Shown one piece after another: positions 24,930 to 37,454 of a DNA stretch of 64,000 nucleotides. Numbering within the stretch: position 1 is the stretch's first letter; every line of letters begins with the position of its first letter. Origin of the DNA: Cephalotrichum gorgonifer (lineage: Eukaryota; Ascomycota; Sordariomycetes; Microascales; Microascaceae); NCBI GenBank assembly GCA_900312665.1, contig ONZQ02000002.1:967865-1031864 (forward strand), read 5' to 3'. The translations under genes and the position numbers were made by a program. The notes below the pieces were generated by a model. It did not search any database and had not been told where the DNA came from. It saw only the letters and a list, made by a program, of their open reading frames with translations.

Positions 24930-25093
24930 GGGTATGGTAGGGTAGGAGGACAGGGTGGGATAGGGTAGGATAGGGGTGGAGTAGGATAAGGCAGGGTAAG
25001 GTAGGATGAGAAAGCTAAGGCAAGGTAGGATAGCAAAGGTCAGGCAAGGGTAGGATGAAGTACATGTAGGGTTGGATAGGCTAGGTGTGGAAG
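24930..25093 (+). repeat. Degenerate GGTAGGATA minisatellite
   Basis: About 160 bp made of variants of GGTAGGATA / GGGTAGGATAG (GGTAGGGTAGG, TAGGATAGGGG, AAGGTAGGATGAG, AAGGTAGGATAGC and so on). The purine-rich strand is the plus strand. Units vary in length and sequence, so this is an old or interrupted tandem array. It is non-coding. Confidence 0.8.
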
Positions 25094-28000
25094 GCAAGTG
25101 AAGCGGGATAGCCCCTCCGCCCGTTGTCACTCTCTCGCAAGAACATCCCATTCGAGCTCTTTGAGGATTCGTGGCGTTCAATTCGATCCTGAGGAGCCTT
25201 CCTGACCCTTCGCCCCCGTTCCTAAAAAAATAAGAAAAAAAAAAGAGAGAGAAAAAGAAAAAAAATAATGCATTTCGCTGAGCCACCTCCCTGCAGCACC
25301 CGCCCGGCCTGTGTCAAGAGGGGACCATCCGGACTAATCTTCAAACATGTTTCTTGGCAGGAAGCTTGTCAGATCGGACGCGATCTACGAACTGGCACAT
25401 CTCTCTCTCCCCCTCCTCGCTTCGTCGGGGACGGGCTCCGAAGCGATGTATCATCCAGTCGAACTGAGGTGGGACTTTTCTCGTAGTATCACTTCGGCCA
25501 GCCGAGATATGATCACCTTCCGCCTCCGTCTACTTGAAATACATAACCAGAACTCGCGAGAAAATAAGAGTAATAATACCTACGTTCTTTTAACCCCCCA
25601 ATCCCTGCTCCCGGCCCTTCCTCCCCTTGCCCGGACCCGGACTCAAACCCCGGACCCGCCCATGATCCTCCCCTCTCCTTCGCCCGGGAAATTTCCCTCC
25701 CGAAATTCTTCATCTCGCGAAATGGATATTTTTGGGGGGAGGGAGGGGGAGGACGGGCCGCCTTCCCCTCCCCTTGGCCCGCTCGCCTCTCTTGACGGCC
25801 CAGGAGCGGGCTTCACCGGTGGGGCTCCCGCTCTCGGTGAGACGCGGACGGGACGTAAATTCCCCGTTTCCCCCGTTCTTTCCCCATACTCTCGCGTACA
25901 TACATGTACTGGACAAGTATGTAGTTACATATTCTCCCCACATACACACACACACACGCCCCCCGCGGCACCGTGGCCGTGGCCCCTTGAATCCTTTTCC
26001 CTTAGCCGAGTTGGGGAGGGTTATTCCGCCATTCGGGCACTCCATTGCCACACGTATATGTAACTATCTCTCTTTTCTGAACCCTTTTCCCCTGTCGTTG
26101 CACTCGGAAGTAAATCACCGCTACCTCTACCTCTTTCGCTACTTAGGTAGTATACTGGCGTTGCACCTCTAATCTTCTTTATTTTCCCTTTCCCAGGCCC
26201 CCCCCCCCGGGAGAAATCTGTCCTGTACTACTACGTACGTACGTAAAAGGGCCTGGGGATATCGGACGGCGGAACCGCGGAGGTTCCCCCCCTTCGGAGT
26301 TACTCCCGGCTATATGTTTGAGATGTTCCGAGGGCTGCTACGTTAACCACACCGACTACCACCATACCGTCCGTCCTCGCAAACTTCGGTGTAAGTCCGA
26401 GCAATATAGGAGTGAAAGCAAACCATCAATCAATAATACTAGCAGACAGGGAGAAAGAGACAACGGGATTATTTTCCGGCCCTTCTCAACCTCCCCTGTC
26501 CAAAGCATCTCCACTTTCTTCCTTAGACCCCTCGCCATACAAGAGATATGGGCTTCGTACAAGCGCTCCGTCTAGAGGCGAATTTTTAATTTAATTAAAT
26601 AGCAAACACCGTAGCAAACAGCGAGGGCAAGCAAACGAAACCTCTCTCTCGCTCTTCCACTAGCCGCATATGGCCACACCTACATCATGTCCTAGCAAGC
26701 GCACTCCCACCACATATAAGCCATATGCGCCCAGCCGCCAAACTCGTAATCGGAATGTTGATGTAATATATAATATAGGAAGAGCAAAAAGAAAACGGAA
26801 AGTTCAAGCTATCCAGTTCTTTTCCCCTCCACACCTTTCCGTCTCCGTTCCTTGCTCCACTCCCGCACTTCCGCCCGTAATGTAATATCGCATGTCCCCG
26901 CCCCTGCACCTCGCCGAATACATCCGAATGCACTCTCAACATATCAGACACAGGAAAACGGCCCACATGGAAAGGCCTTTTTTATATGGTCGAAAAAAGA
27001 ATGCTCAGGACTGGCCAGAAACCGCGGCTGGGGCCATAGCCCCGGAGGGAAAGGGGGCGGGTATTCATGCTTGTATGGCGAAGAATCTGAGTAGTATCAC
27101 GCAAAAAAAAAAAATGGGGATGTCTTTCCCGCGCTCGCTCTGCATATCGGCTATTTCCCGATGGCGCGTTTAGATCGGATCTGTCCTGGTGCAGCGTCGG
27201 TCGGGTGCGATGTTGTATTCTAGAAGCGGATCGATCTACTTTTAGTATAACGAGCGGTCTCACTCCCTGCTCCCATATCTCTCTCCTTCTCCAAGCACCT
27301 AATGTACTTATATTAGTATCTGGAGGTTGAGTTGCTCCAGGGGAAAAAGGGGAAACTTGGGGGGGGGGAATACCTCCCTCCGCTCCCCGTGGGCCAAACT
27401 ACCCCCCCTTTGAAGCCCTTGAAGCAAAAATAGCCTACCTTGATAAGGTATCGGCCAACAATATGTACTCCGGCCAGGCACAGCTCCATATCTCAGTGGC
27501 AACTCTAATTCTTCCGTCCACACCACTTCGTATCCTCCTCCCAATCAATATAAGGAAATACCACCCAATATCAACAACACCCACCCACCCCTCACCTCAG
27601 CAAAATACAACCCGAACCCCCATATCAACCCGTCACCCCAAAACGCAGGTCCAGATAGGGCGACCCACCCCTCTATATTATCAGCTAGATTCACCTTCTC
27701 GCCTACACTTCCCTGCCACCCGCCTATTATACGGCGTGCCATCGCAGCCAGCTAGGTGGGGGGTGGAGGGAGAGTGTGTGGTTGCGGATGCGACGGGGGC
27801 CGCAGCGTCACAGGTCGCATCACTACGTATACGCCTCTTCTTACCTGCTCTTCGGGATAGGAACGCTTTGTTGGCACCATAGGAAGTAGAAGGACAGCCG
27901 AAACATAGACCGAAGAGAAAGAAGAAACAACGCAAGATGGACGGGGATATACCTGCCCTCCTCGTTTCGCCTCCCTGTAACACCGTGCTCCGGTATTATT

Positions 28001-31000
28001 ATTATTTTTTTTTTTACTTCTCCTCTTCCCGAACGACTTCCTCGTCTATATTCGAAGCAACCTGGAGGAACACGAGAGATAGCCGCAAGCTTCGGGATGA
28101 CCGTCGGGCCGTATATGGTTCCATCTGAGGATCGACACACCGGTCAAGGCACGTCCCTCGAGGGGCGGTACACCGATATATGTGGGGCCGAGGGGATGGA
28201 GAATGCGGCCGGGGTCAGGGTAGACAAGCGGGACACTGGAACCTAGATCCCTGGAGCTCGTCAAGATCCCGCCCCGGTTTCGAGACTCATAGCAGACAGA
28301 AACTCCCCGGTCCCCGGCGGCATCCCGGACTCAAGACCCACTGCGACAGACCTTTGGGGCCTTTGGACCTCCCTACAGTTGAAGCATCGACCCCAGCCCG
28401 CCCGTATTGTGTGATTTGCCTCATAATCGCCTGCCCGCAAACCTACCCCCACCGGCACACAGCCGTAATATTCTTCATGTAACGCACCGGCCTCGCCGGA
28501 CGGGGTATCCCTCAGAGCTTTTCACCCCGTGGCAGTGCCCCCCGGTTACAGTAGGGTTCCGGGGTGAAACTATCCGCGGCGACAGCCCCCGTTGAGATGT
28601 GCGGGCGGAAAGATACTCCCCCCGACATTCTTGCCCCTTGGGGGCAGGATGGGCAGAGAAAGGCCTAACTAGCCAACACATGCACACATGCACACATCCC
28701 ACGGCCGGTGATAGCATGCCGTCCAGACCTGCGATTTGACCGAGATTCGAGGGCTGGGGCCCATATTCGCATGTGAGATGGTCGGTATTCACATGTGGGG
28801 GAGTTATCATTAGTATACGACCATGCAACCCCCTTCATCGGCCCTTTGAACATCCGGTCGCTGAACCGCGCCCCCTCCCAATTATCGCGCCCACCAGCCT
28901 ACACATATATACGGAGAGTCAGCACTTACGCGCTCTCTCTGCAAGGCATTATCAGAGCGTCTTGGCAACCTATCCACTGAAAGAGGACAGGCGGCGCCCG
29001 TATTACCCACATCAGTTCTATGCCGAGATGAATGCCCGCCGCTGGGACAGAGGGGAGGCGGGAGGCGGGAATGATATCCATACCGCCGCGGGCGAGATGA
29101 TGCCGATGATTACTCGTCGCATTAGCCTGCGAGGTCCTGAGCGCTGGTTCCCTGGCCGATGTGTGGTTAGTCAATATCAAGCCTGCAGCCACCATCGGCA
29201 AGGGGTCGTGCATTCCCCTAGAATATATGCCACAATTTCCATAGGTGATGGCGTATTCGGATTATCGGATGGAGGAGAGGTGCTTAGGCATTCTCCTCTG
29301 GAAGAACGCGGAAGGTTTTGCCTCTGTAGAGATGGCAAATGGCAGTGGAGAGCGTGCTTTCGGTACCAAATCGATCTCGGCTGACACGCGTCCGCTCTCC
29401 CTGATAGAGGGAAAAGGCGGTGCCGGACAAAAGAAGCTTGCAGAGAGATATTAACCTGTGGACCGCCTGCCGCCCTTGCAGACTTGAGGGTGTCGCCGGC
29501 ACCATTCCAGCGAGAGGGAGTCGAGGGCTCCGCTGCTATTTTGGGCCTTGGACTAATCTATTCCACTAATGCCGGCGCTCGGCCGCGCATGGATCCGTGG
29601 TTGCCATGGCTCTGGGAGATGATACCAGCGCGGGGGTTGCCCAGGCAGCTACGAGTAATAAACGGCTGCCTATACTCGTGCTCATCATACCGGGATGGTG
29701 TGGTGTGAGGCCATCTGCGTTGTTGGGGGTCATAGTAGCATACCCCCTAGCTGCAAACAATGGGCCGACCAGACTAAGTGCCTAAGAGAGCACCCTCTTG
29801 GTGAGCCCAGACTCCTCCCCACGTTTCCTCAACACCGTCGCGGAATTGGCTTCGAGGGTGTGGGGGGTGTGTGCCGTTGCGAGAGAAAGCTCGATGCCGG
29901 ACCGCGTAAACCAGATTCGGAAACGAATGGAGTCATCCCGCCCAATAGACGAGCCCATGTCAATATCACGGCGTACGCCCGCCTGTAGACGATACCAAGA
30001 AAGCCTATCTCGCCAAGCATCAGGACAACCCGGACCAGCTTTACCGCGGGTCCCAAGCGTATGGATGAAACACCGACGTTCAGATGACAATCTTCCTCGG
30101 CTTAGAAGCCATCCACAGCTTCGATCCCTGTGCCCCAAACTACGGGACTGAGCAATACGAACCGACCCCATGCGAGGAAGGAAATGGGTGAACCGGTCAA
30201 CCCAAGGTACGGCAGTGGCCTCCGACATCCGCGGTCGTTCCTCCTGAACCATACTCCCCCCAGACCCAGGTCCGTTCGCCGCTCCTTCCTGCGCTGGGGT
30301 GGTCCGTTCCACCTGCCCTGAGCGCACCCACCCCACGATCTGCGGCCGGAAGCTGCGCCCGGTGCGCCGTGCGTGCGGAAGTACGTACTTGTGCAAAGAA
30401 TTGATACGATGCACCCAACGATGAAGATTCTACTAACCCCATACATTATTCGCACATGGGGTAATACAGATTTCGGTATCGCGCTCGGGCTCCTGACTGG
30501 CCGGACACAATCTGGGGGAGTGAATCTGGAATTGGAAGGAGCAGCAGGGGGGGGTAGAAAGGAGGTCGGATACTCGTTGTGTTTCCTCACAAAAGTTGCT
30601 GCCCCACTGTTTGTGCTACATTCTCCGCGCTCGCTCCTTCCCTGAAGACGTGAGCCTCCGACAAGTGCTTTGCATACACGTACTTACTTGATGGCGTTGC
30701 ACTGGGACCAGGCGGAGGCAGGTACGGTTTCGAGGCACAGGGGTGTGAGAACAAGGGTTATGTTTAGTCACGAACCTCGCGCTGACGCCATTATGGGCCG
30801 GAATGGGCAGGCTTTGGCGAACAGACCATGTTCGCTTCTTTGCATCTCGTTGCACCCGTCGTCGATATACTACAAGTACTACGTAGGAGTAGTCTAAGGG
30901 GAGAACAGTAGGTCCCGGGTGGAGAAGTAAGCCGGCTTGATGTTGCCGAACTTGCCGACAGGTTTGCCGACTTCTAAGCCGGTTGCGCGGCTCCCGGCGG

Positions 31001-31782
31001 AGCGTCTCCACTCAAAACCGATCGAGAGAAGACGGATAAGGAAGGAAGGAAGAAGATAAAAAAAAACACCCTTAACTCGGATATCGGAGCAATCCTTTTT
31101 AGCTTTTGTTTAGTGTTCTGGGGTACGTTCAAGACTATCTATGGGGTGTGCTAACCAAATTGGAGGCATGGCATCTCATCCGGCTCACGGCGCCAGTTGC
31201 TCCGACGGATGAGTGAGCCGCTCCGCTCCATTGGAGGAACCTACCGCACGTCGAGATCCTTCTCAGCGCATGGTTGAGTCGCACCACCACCATGACCCGC
31301 CTGAAAATAACCAAAGCAACGCTGCTCTTACGTGTATTACTTGTACTAGTAGGTGGCTGCACGGCTGGCGAACGGGTGGGTGGTCGGTGACCCAAAGTAG
31401 AGGCACCCATCCATCTCCGCGGGTCGCAGGGGCATTACGAGTACGAGTTTACGTGGGGGGCCACGCCCGCCGCCAGGGGGATACGTACCCGTTTTTACCC
31501 GCTCACCATACAATTGGATGAGGGTACTACGTAGTTATCACTCACTCACTCCACAAGAAACCGATTGCGCCATCGACAGTACTTGCACAAGTGTCGCCCC
31601 ACGGAATCTGCAGGCAGAGGAGCTGATAACCGATCCCTATCGGGCTGCCAGTGCAAGTGCGGTCTCTTATCCTGTCATCATGACAGGCTAGGGAGAGAAG
31701 GTTCCTATCTCCGCTCTTGAACACGCCCCCCCCCCTTTTTTTCCGCCCCTGTCTTCCCCGGCCGAGGCTTTAATCCTGGGGT

Positions 31783-31875
31783 CTCATCTCGGTGAAAATG
31801 AAAAGCGTTCAAAAGAGGATTTTTATGGACTCATCTCGGTGAAAATGAAAAGGTTGAAAAGAGGATTTTTATGGG
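31783..31875 (+). repeat. 46-47-bp tandem duplication
   Basis: The unit beginning CTCATCTCGGTGAAAATGAA and ending GGATTTTTATGG occurs twice head to tail (31783-31829 and about 31830-31875). The copies differ by a few bases around GCGTTCAAAA versus GGTTGAAAA. Non-coding. Confidence 0.88.
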
Positions 31876-34800
31876 GCAAGTCGTCAATGATGCGACACCG
31901 AGAGCCGGAACCTCAATCTCGGGGAGGTCGGTCTTTCGCGGCTCAGATAGGAAAGGGAGATAAAGAAACAGAAAAAGGAAAAACAAAATCTTGGGTATTT
32001 CTCCACACACCCACCCCACACCTTTGCGCGCGAATCTGAGGAGAGCACAAGGGTGGGTGGCTTCCCCAGATATCCGATACGCGGGGGGCGGCTGATAGGT
32101 GGCCGAAAAGGGGAAGGTGGTATTACTAATATTGTAACCTCAACGCCGGCGAAGTCCGGGGAAAGAGCGAACAAGAGAGAAAAGGCCGAAATCCGGGACA
32201 TGTCTGACGTGAGAGTCGTGTCAAAAGGTTGCAAGGGACAGGGGGAAATTCCTTGCAGCTTGTGATATTATTATTATAGCACTGCCCTGCTTGAATAGAG
32301 CGGGTACACCTGTCAGCTCCGAGAAACCGCGGTTCCCCGGTATTTTGTGTGAGGGAGTTATCTCGGCATTGCTATGACATGGCTGAGAGGGCCAACCAAG
32401 TCCAGGTTACGACTTCTCATAGGGTGTCAGGTTGGTGGGTACCTACCTGTAATACATACTCCATACAAGACTCATATGTCACCATTAATAGAGGTGCAGC
32501 GGGAAACGAACGATTGCCTGGTAAGCTGGCGATGGCGCCAGGGGTCCCCATATTACCCAATCAGCCCATTACCCATTGCCGCCAGACCGATGGATTGATT
32601 CGACCACCGCCCTCCTTTCTCCAGATTAATATGATGCTGATAGGCAAAGCCGCAAATGCCCTTGGATTCCCGTTCCGCGAGTAGGGAGCTCTTCCCATAT
32701 CGTACGAGCGTGTCAAGCTTCACGGAGGTATGCCCAGCCGCCTGAATGTGATTTTTCCGCCCACTGACTGCCCTTATTTTGAGCCGGAAAGGGTCACGAG
32801 GCGACAAGCTCCCCCCACGATAACCTAACGATAACCCCATGCCCCCGCGCCCGTCGTAGCCACACGGGCCGTCTTCATCTTGAGACTATGGAGTTAATCG
32901 GAGCAAGAAAGACCGTCGTTGACCCCCCCCCCAAACAAACAAACCACGCCCGCGTGCCCGAGGGCCAGGTCCAATAGCAAGGCGTACCAGGATATCATGC
33001 CCAGGACGATACGGCACCTCGGTCCCCTTTCAGATAATAGTAACCAGGCAGGCAGGTGCCGAGAACTCGATCATCGAGTGTCCTGGTTCCGGGATAGGCG
33101 CCTATAACGCGACGGGGGATATTATCATGCTTGTACTTGCCTGGATGGGGGCGTGAAACGAAGTGGCGCCATGGGGATGCCTGCGTCGGCTACTGCCCGT
33201 GCCTTGGAATTGCTTTGCCTGTTCTTTTTTCTTTTTGCGCTTCTCAATCTGTCACAGCGGGGAGGGAGTGGGAAGAAGAATTTGTCGTCCCCCACACGGC
33301 CGGCCTCGTTCCGCGGCCCAGTCACACGATAGTATGAGTCCTTGCACAGGCACAATCTCTACAAACACGCCCCCCCCCCTTGCCCTTCCCCCCTTTTTGG
33401 TTTTGATGTGGGCAGCTGAAGATGGGCCGCCCAGCACGCCCTGGCCGGGGGTTCAGGCAGGGAGTCGTATTCTTGTTCGATCACGTACGCCGGGGAACCG
33501 GACCTTGCATTCCCCGGGGACAGCCTCATCCCACAAAATGCCGTCACCAGAGGATAACGCAAAAGTGCAAGGTAATAATAGGTGGGGAGCAAAAAAAGAA
33601 GAACGGGAGGCGCCTGCTTTCCCCGGCTCACACCCCGCGCACCTTGCCACGTAGAGGACGATGTCACCACACCACCCTCCAGGGGTGGCCACTGAGCCTC
33701 ACTTGTGGAAAGAGAGATCTGGCCGGGCCTCCCTATTTGTCGTCCCAGTCTGGCGGTGTAGGAAAAGATGGTGTGGTAATTGAGGGGGGAGGGAGGGAGG
33801 ACATATTTTTTGGCTTCTTTTTGCTGTGCCGAGCAAATTTGCTGTTTTGTGACCATGAGCTCGGAGGGAAAGGGGGTGGGGTGTGTGTGTGTGATGGCTT
33901 CTGTTTGAATCTACCCATTTCTTTCTTTCCCTTTTTCCTTGCCTTTTTAATCTTGTCTTCTCTGGCTGGTTGGCTGGCTGGCTGGAAGAGGAAGGCGGGA
34001 GGGCCTTTTTGCGCCTGAAACCCCAAACGCGCAAGATGCACTGCCCACTGTCCACGACCGATGCCACTGGCCATGGCCAGTCATGACCGGGGGGCGTGGC
34101 TCTTGCAATCGGAAGACAGGCGACTGGTAACAGATGGGTGTCGTCGGGTACGAGTACTCGAATGTAATTTGCCTTTCTCCCTCCCTCCCTCCCCACCCAC
34201 CCCTGCGCCGTTATCTTGAGTTTACTGCGCTTTTGCCCCGGATTTTCACTCGTCGCGGGGTCAAAGGGGGCGTCCCAAAATATGGGGAAAAGGTCGTCAA
34301 AGGCTGGCCGGTAACTAACCCACCACCCATCACTAAGGTACAACAAGTACGTAACAACCCCATGAAATGACGACAAAGGACAAAACATTTTTCTGCCCTG
34401 CCCCCTCCTTCCTTTGCCCCGCGTTTTCGGGCCAGCCTTAACAGCGGCGAAGTGATAGGATCTTTGAATTTTTTCTTCATCGGGAAGAAATATGACGAAC
34501 TAGTTCCGTAGCTTTCCTTATTCATCCTTCTTGCACTGATTGCCCGTACTCGTACTCGCAACATACTACGCCTGCTTTCCTCCTCTAGCTCTTCCTCATC
34601 TCCCCGATCTTGGGGGCCTTGGGCTACTTTTTCTTGATGTCATGTCTGCCCACTCTCCTGGACCTCGACGCGGGGGGGCGGGGGGAAACTAATTCGTAAA
34701 CTTTTATCTCCTGACGCGTTAGAGGGGAGGGGAAGAAAATTTCATTCTCTCACGAGCTCGATGAGCCAAGAGGAGGGGTAGCTTGGGACCTGAAAGGAGG

Positions 34801-37454
34801 GGTCGTGCAGGTAGGGGGGGCGGGCGACGGCGGGGGGCTATTATCAATCTCACGATAAAACAGCCTTACTCGCCCACAACAAAACCACCAATCTCCGGGT
34901 TTCGGCGGAGGGGGGTGCGCTCTCCCCCTGCTGTCGCTGCTGCCAAAAACGGCCTAAACTTGACAAACATTTTCATGCTCTTTTTTCTTGCCCTTTTCTT
35001 TACCGAGCCAAGAAAAGATTGTAGATCTGAGGGTGAGGTTTTCCTTTCTTGGGGGACCATGACCACATACGTAATGCATACTACATCCAAGTCAAACGGG
35101 GGTGCCGGCGTCCTCTCCTTGCTCCAAGGCGTTTTCCTTTACGTTCACCTTCTCGATCGGTATGCGGGGTGGGAGGGAGCCGAAAATAGAAAGTAAAATC
35201 TATGTAAGTGGCCTCTCCTTCGGCGAGAGCCGTTTCATCAGTGTTGGGAAGGTACGAACGAGTAAGGTTGGATGGAGCTTGCTCATCGTCCATTATCGCA
35301 CGTCTTTTTTTTGCCCATCTCCCTCCCTCCTTCCCGTTCCCTCGACATGGTATAGACACACACCCGCCCTACCTAGTATCACGGAAACTTACATCCCGCG
35401 AGCCCCAAATACCATTACGTCTTCTCAACGAGCGGAAACGATTCAACTCCGGATGGCGGAGCTGCCTTGCCCATTCAAGAGAGAACTTTCAGGGCAGGGC
35501 GGTTAACGCTGGGGGCCATTCCCCCTCTCAAACCTAAATGAATGGGCAAAAATAATACCATACGTAGCACGCACTGCTCGTACACCCCTCCCACCTGCCA
35601 TCATTCCTTTCATCCCAACCTGACGTGATTATACCCCCATTCCACGCCAACTCCCTTCCGTCCAGCCCCAGGCCCCCCCCCCCCCACGACTACATTCTCA
35701 AACACATTTTTCGCAGGGGCAGCGTCCCCGGACTCAAGGCTCCTGGAGTAGCCCCCATTCTCGACCCCGGAATTTCCCAAAAACGGTGCCCCCCGAATCC
35801 TTGGCCCCCTCAAATTCTTACGCCCCCCCCCCTTTCCCCCGGTAATTGGAATTCCTCGCCTGTGTTATAAAACCCCCAAACTTTGGGTCACCTAATAATA
35901 ACCACCCCCGGACGCTCCCGTAATATTACCAAAAGGGTGAGAAAAGCAAACATGGGAATGAGACGCCGGGATGAGAAATGCTTTTCTCCCCGTGGGGGAA
36001 AATAGAGGAAGGGGGCGAACAGAGAGCTCAGCCACGAGTCCACGTCTCTTCATTTCTGGGGTCCATCAGTAACTAAAGGTTCCTCCCCTGCCTAAACAAG
36101 TAACAGTCTCGGACACCACCGGGAGCAGACGCCGGGGAAAGGAAAAACACAAAAAAAAAAGTAAAAGTACTCGCTAGACAACTTGATTGGGTGATCGTTT
36201 AATGATACGCCACCTTGGGTTTAAGATATAATGTATCCACGTAATGCCTTTGTAAACTCGTATTCTGACGAGTACTGATGAAATATACTGGCTGCCTAGT
36301 TTTAAGGGGGGGGAAACAAGTGTTTTTTTTCGACTTTTTTCTCACTGCCAGTGCCCAATGTGCATGTTGGGAGAATGATAGAGAGAACAAGACGAGGCGA
36401 GCATTTATTAGACTTTTTTATTCTCTTCTTTTGCATGTTCTGCTCCACACTTAGGCCAGCCTGAAGCAAAACAAGTTTACTCGTATGAGTAATTTGTGCA
36501 AGTTTTCCTCGTAATAGTTATCTTATCCGAGTTTTGTGGCCGTTTTTAGGAACGTACTTCGTACGGAAGCCCCGGGGTGGTGGGAATGGAAGTGTGACGT
36601 TTCGGAAAATAAAACGAGCTTGCGGTCCACACCCGACCGACCGAGGGGGGAAGGGGCCGCCCTGGCCCTGGCCCTGGCTGGGGGGACCCTTGGTGGAGCG
36701 GGGAGGGCGACCGGAAACGAGCGCGGTCTCACATCATTGTTGGCAAATACCAGTTACTCATAGTACGCACACCCCAGGAGCAAGCGGCTAACAAGGAAAT
36801 GCCAAGAAAACCTCGGTACAGGGAATTTCCCTCTTGTAAACGTTGTGCAAAGAAAAAGGAGGGGAGGGGAGGGCGGAGACAAACGCCCTTATCTTTCCAA
36901 CTCCTACTCTGGGAGTACTTGCTTGTACTGCCCATGTTACATGTATTATTCTCCAGATTTTGTGTAGTGCATGTTAGACAGGCCTTCATTCATTCCCATT
37001 CAAAGATGTATGTACTCAAGTATTTTAGTCGCTCTCTCCAGCTAAAAAGCACAGATCATTTATTTCCCTACAGGGGCCGAAATCTCAAATCACAGTAGAC
37101 AGAGTAAATGAGAACAATGTGTGAGAGGTGACAGAAGTAGCCCCGTTAGGGCCGGTTATTAATAAAGTAAGAGGGCTAGCTAGCTTGGTTCCTTCGCAAG
37201 AGTCCCGTTGCCCGCAATAAAAAAACGCCTGTTCCGTTCCAATCCGTTCCCATCTTCTATATCCCATCCATCTCTATAACCCGTGTTCGTCATGTCATAA
37301 ATCCAGTAAACAAAAGAAATGTGCAAAGTGTGGGTGTCTTATGTTTTTCTGTTGCGTAGAGGAGTGAGGGGTGAGGTGTGCGCCGTCAGCTCACTAATGC
37401 GTTCAACGCATCAGATAGAAGCATTGGCTCTGAAAGTCGGCCAAGTCCCAGTGC

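Larger units (their letters stand above)
22943..37454. other. Long low-gene-density region
   Basis: About 14.5 kb without a supportable gene. Pyrimidine-rich, strand-asymmetric tracts occur near 24450-24770 and 27480-27720. There are several short repeats, C-runs and copies of TACTCGTAC. Frames of up to 238 codons here consist mostly of Pro/Ser/Arg or Gly-rich low-complexity sequence and overlap on several frames, which points to chance. I saw no transposon domains. Confidence 0.5.

Noticed and set aside
24451..24945. 164-codon plus-strand frame
   Set aside because: Begins at the pyrimidine-rich tract and runs into the purine-rich one. Its Pro/Leu/Ser-rich composition follows base bias.
25347..26063. 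238-codon plus-strand frame
   Set aside because: Pro/Ser/Thr-rich translation of a C-rich, strand-asymmetric region, overlapped by frames on both strands and lacking any family motif.
29782..30414. 210-codon minus-strand frame
   Set aside because: Overlaps several equally long frames in other phases; no conserved motif or splice-linked continuation.
33699..34388. 229-codon minus-strand frame
   Set aside because: His/Pro/Ser-rich low complexity over simple repeats (CTCC and TGGC runs); no recognisable domain.
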